64,000 nt of DNA. Source: an uncultured Veillonella sp. GTDB lineage: Bacteria > Bacillota > Negativicutes > Veillonellales > Veillonellaceae. The DNA lies in contig CABSJL010000004.1 of assembly GCA_902478055.1 (NCBI GenBank), positions 30,879 through 94,878 on the forward strand, in the 5' to 3' direction. A model generated the notes under the pieces. That model was not told the DNA's origin. It searched no databases and saw only the letters and a program-made list of their open reading frames with translations. This document shows, piece after piece, positions 63,449-64,000 of this stretch. The number at the start of each line of letters is the position of its first letter. Positions within the stretch are counted from its first letter, which is position 1. Position numbers and translations under genes: made by a program.

Positions 63449-64000
63449 TTAAATGTATTTTGCGTGAAAGCTAATTTTTTGCGATACTTTTACGTAAAAT
63501 GTACTTCGTCCTACACCATGTCGCTCAATAAAGCCATCTTCTACAAGTTCTTTCAAGGCTTTTTCAACTGTAGATACAGCTATATCTGGTTGTTTCTCAA
63601 GAATTCCAGATTTCGTAATCTTACCAATAGTGGTACTAATTATGATTTTAATACGATCCTTTGCAGATAACGACGTAGTCAGCAGTTCAATACGGCTTTC
63701 AAAATCACGATAGGCCGCCAAAATAACGCGAAGCATGTATTTGACAAAAGGGACTATATCCTCATCGCCTGTGTGCCAACCTGTGCCGGATTGAGCTAAC
63801 GTCGCATAATAACTGTCCTTTGTACGCTCGATTTTTTGTTCTAAACTAATGAACTTACCTATCATGTACCCATTTTGGTACAAGAGCAACGTCATCAGCA
63901 ATCGGCTCATACGCCCATTGCCGTCATTGAAAGGATGAATACACAAAAAATCGTGTATAAATACAGGAATCACAAGCAATGGATCCACCGATTTATCTTG
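63449..64000 (-). CDS. Fic-family protein, partial (start outside the window)
   Basis: The C-terminal ~184 residues are visible. FLCIHPFNDGNGRMSRLLMT is the Fic active-site loop (HPFxDGNGRxxR) with the catalytic His. A C-terminal winged helix (TIGKITKSGILEKQPDIAVS...VEDGFIERHGVGRSTFYVK) follows. Fic enzymes usually transfer AMP to protein hydroxyls, and the winged-helix type may autoregulate transcription. The N-terminus, including any inhibitory motif, lies beyond the window. Confidence 0.9.
   Translation of the reverse strand, partial: QDKSVDPLLVIPVFIHDFLCIHPFNDGNGRMSRLLMTLLLYQNGYMIGKFISLEQKIERTKDSYYATLAQSGTGWHTGDEDIVPFVKYMLRVILAAYRDFESRIELLTTSLSAKDRIKIIISTTIGKITKSGILEKQPDIAVSTVEKALKELVEDGFIERHGVGRSTFYVKVSQKISFHAKYI

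Overview
The window looks like a chromosome segment of Veillonella or a close Negativicutes relative, that is, a diderm anaerobic member of the Firmicutes. The evidence is convergent. There is a B12-dependent methylmalonyl-CoA mutase operon (mutA-mutB-meaB), as in the lactate to propionate pathway. A D-lactate dehydrogenase-like flavo-iron-sulfur protein lies near a LarA lactate racemase, and there is an [FeFe] hydrogenase. Outer-membrane hardware is present: ExbB-ExbD-TonB, a YadA-type trimeric autotransporter and an inverse-autotransporter barrel. The DNA is AT-rich with Firmicute-type ribosome binding sites. No rRNA, tRNA or CRISPR was seen.

Layout. 1-13.5 kb: a secreted protein, pectate lyase, arsR-dinB, purA, an Fsr-like MFS pump, purB, and the exbB-exbD-tonB operon. 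13.7-20 kb: the mutase operon behind a cobalamin riboswitch with its own terminator, then rarD. 20.9-27.4 kb: a lipoprotein paralogous to the one at 12.6 kb, hicAB, a TPR lipoprotein, the D-lactate dehydrogenase-like enzyme, and dinJ-yafQ. 27.7-40.4 kb: larA-tauE, a ClC transporter, an iron alcohol dehydrogenase, a NagZ-like lipoprotein, a BFD-like ferredoxin, an M50 protease, a carboxymuconolactone decarboxylase, a MarR/OhrR-like regulator, nitroreductase and a P-type ATPase remnant. 40.5-54 kb: an accessory island of secreted and surface proteins with a duplicated two-gene cassette, an IS200-type element, pseudogenes, and at least four copies of a small type I toxin-antitoxin locus. 54-64 kb: a YaaW-like/coiled-coil/RelE-like fusion, a zinc-ribbon DUF805 protein, a PD-(D/E)XK-type protein, [FeFe] hydrogenase, an AAA ATPase, a secreted protein and a Fic protein cut by the window end.

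Three repeat systems overlie the genes. (1) The octamer GTGAAAGC occurs 37 times by hand count, about 17 + and 20 -, against roughly 2 expected. It behaves like a DNA uptake sequence. (2) The palindrome TAGWACAGGCCTGTWCTA occurs 17 times, in three tandem arrays with 51-56 bp spacing plus one single copy, always intergenic. (3) GC-rich hairpin elements with a conserved core lie 3' of genes, several of them enclosed by a locus-specific, self-complementary outer stem.

The most original observations are these repeat families, the multi-copy holin-like type I toxin family (one copy split by an IS200 element exactly in its shared terminator), and a B12 riboswitch placed in front of a B12-dependent enzyme. 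Everything here was read by eye. Family names rest on motif recognition, not on database searches.
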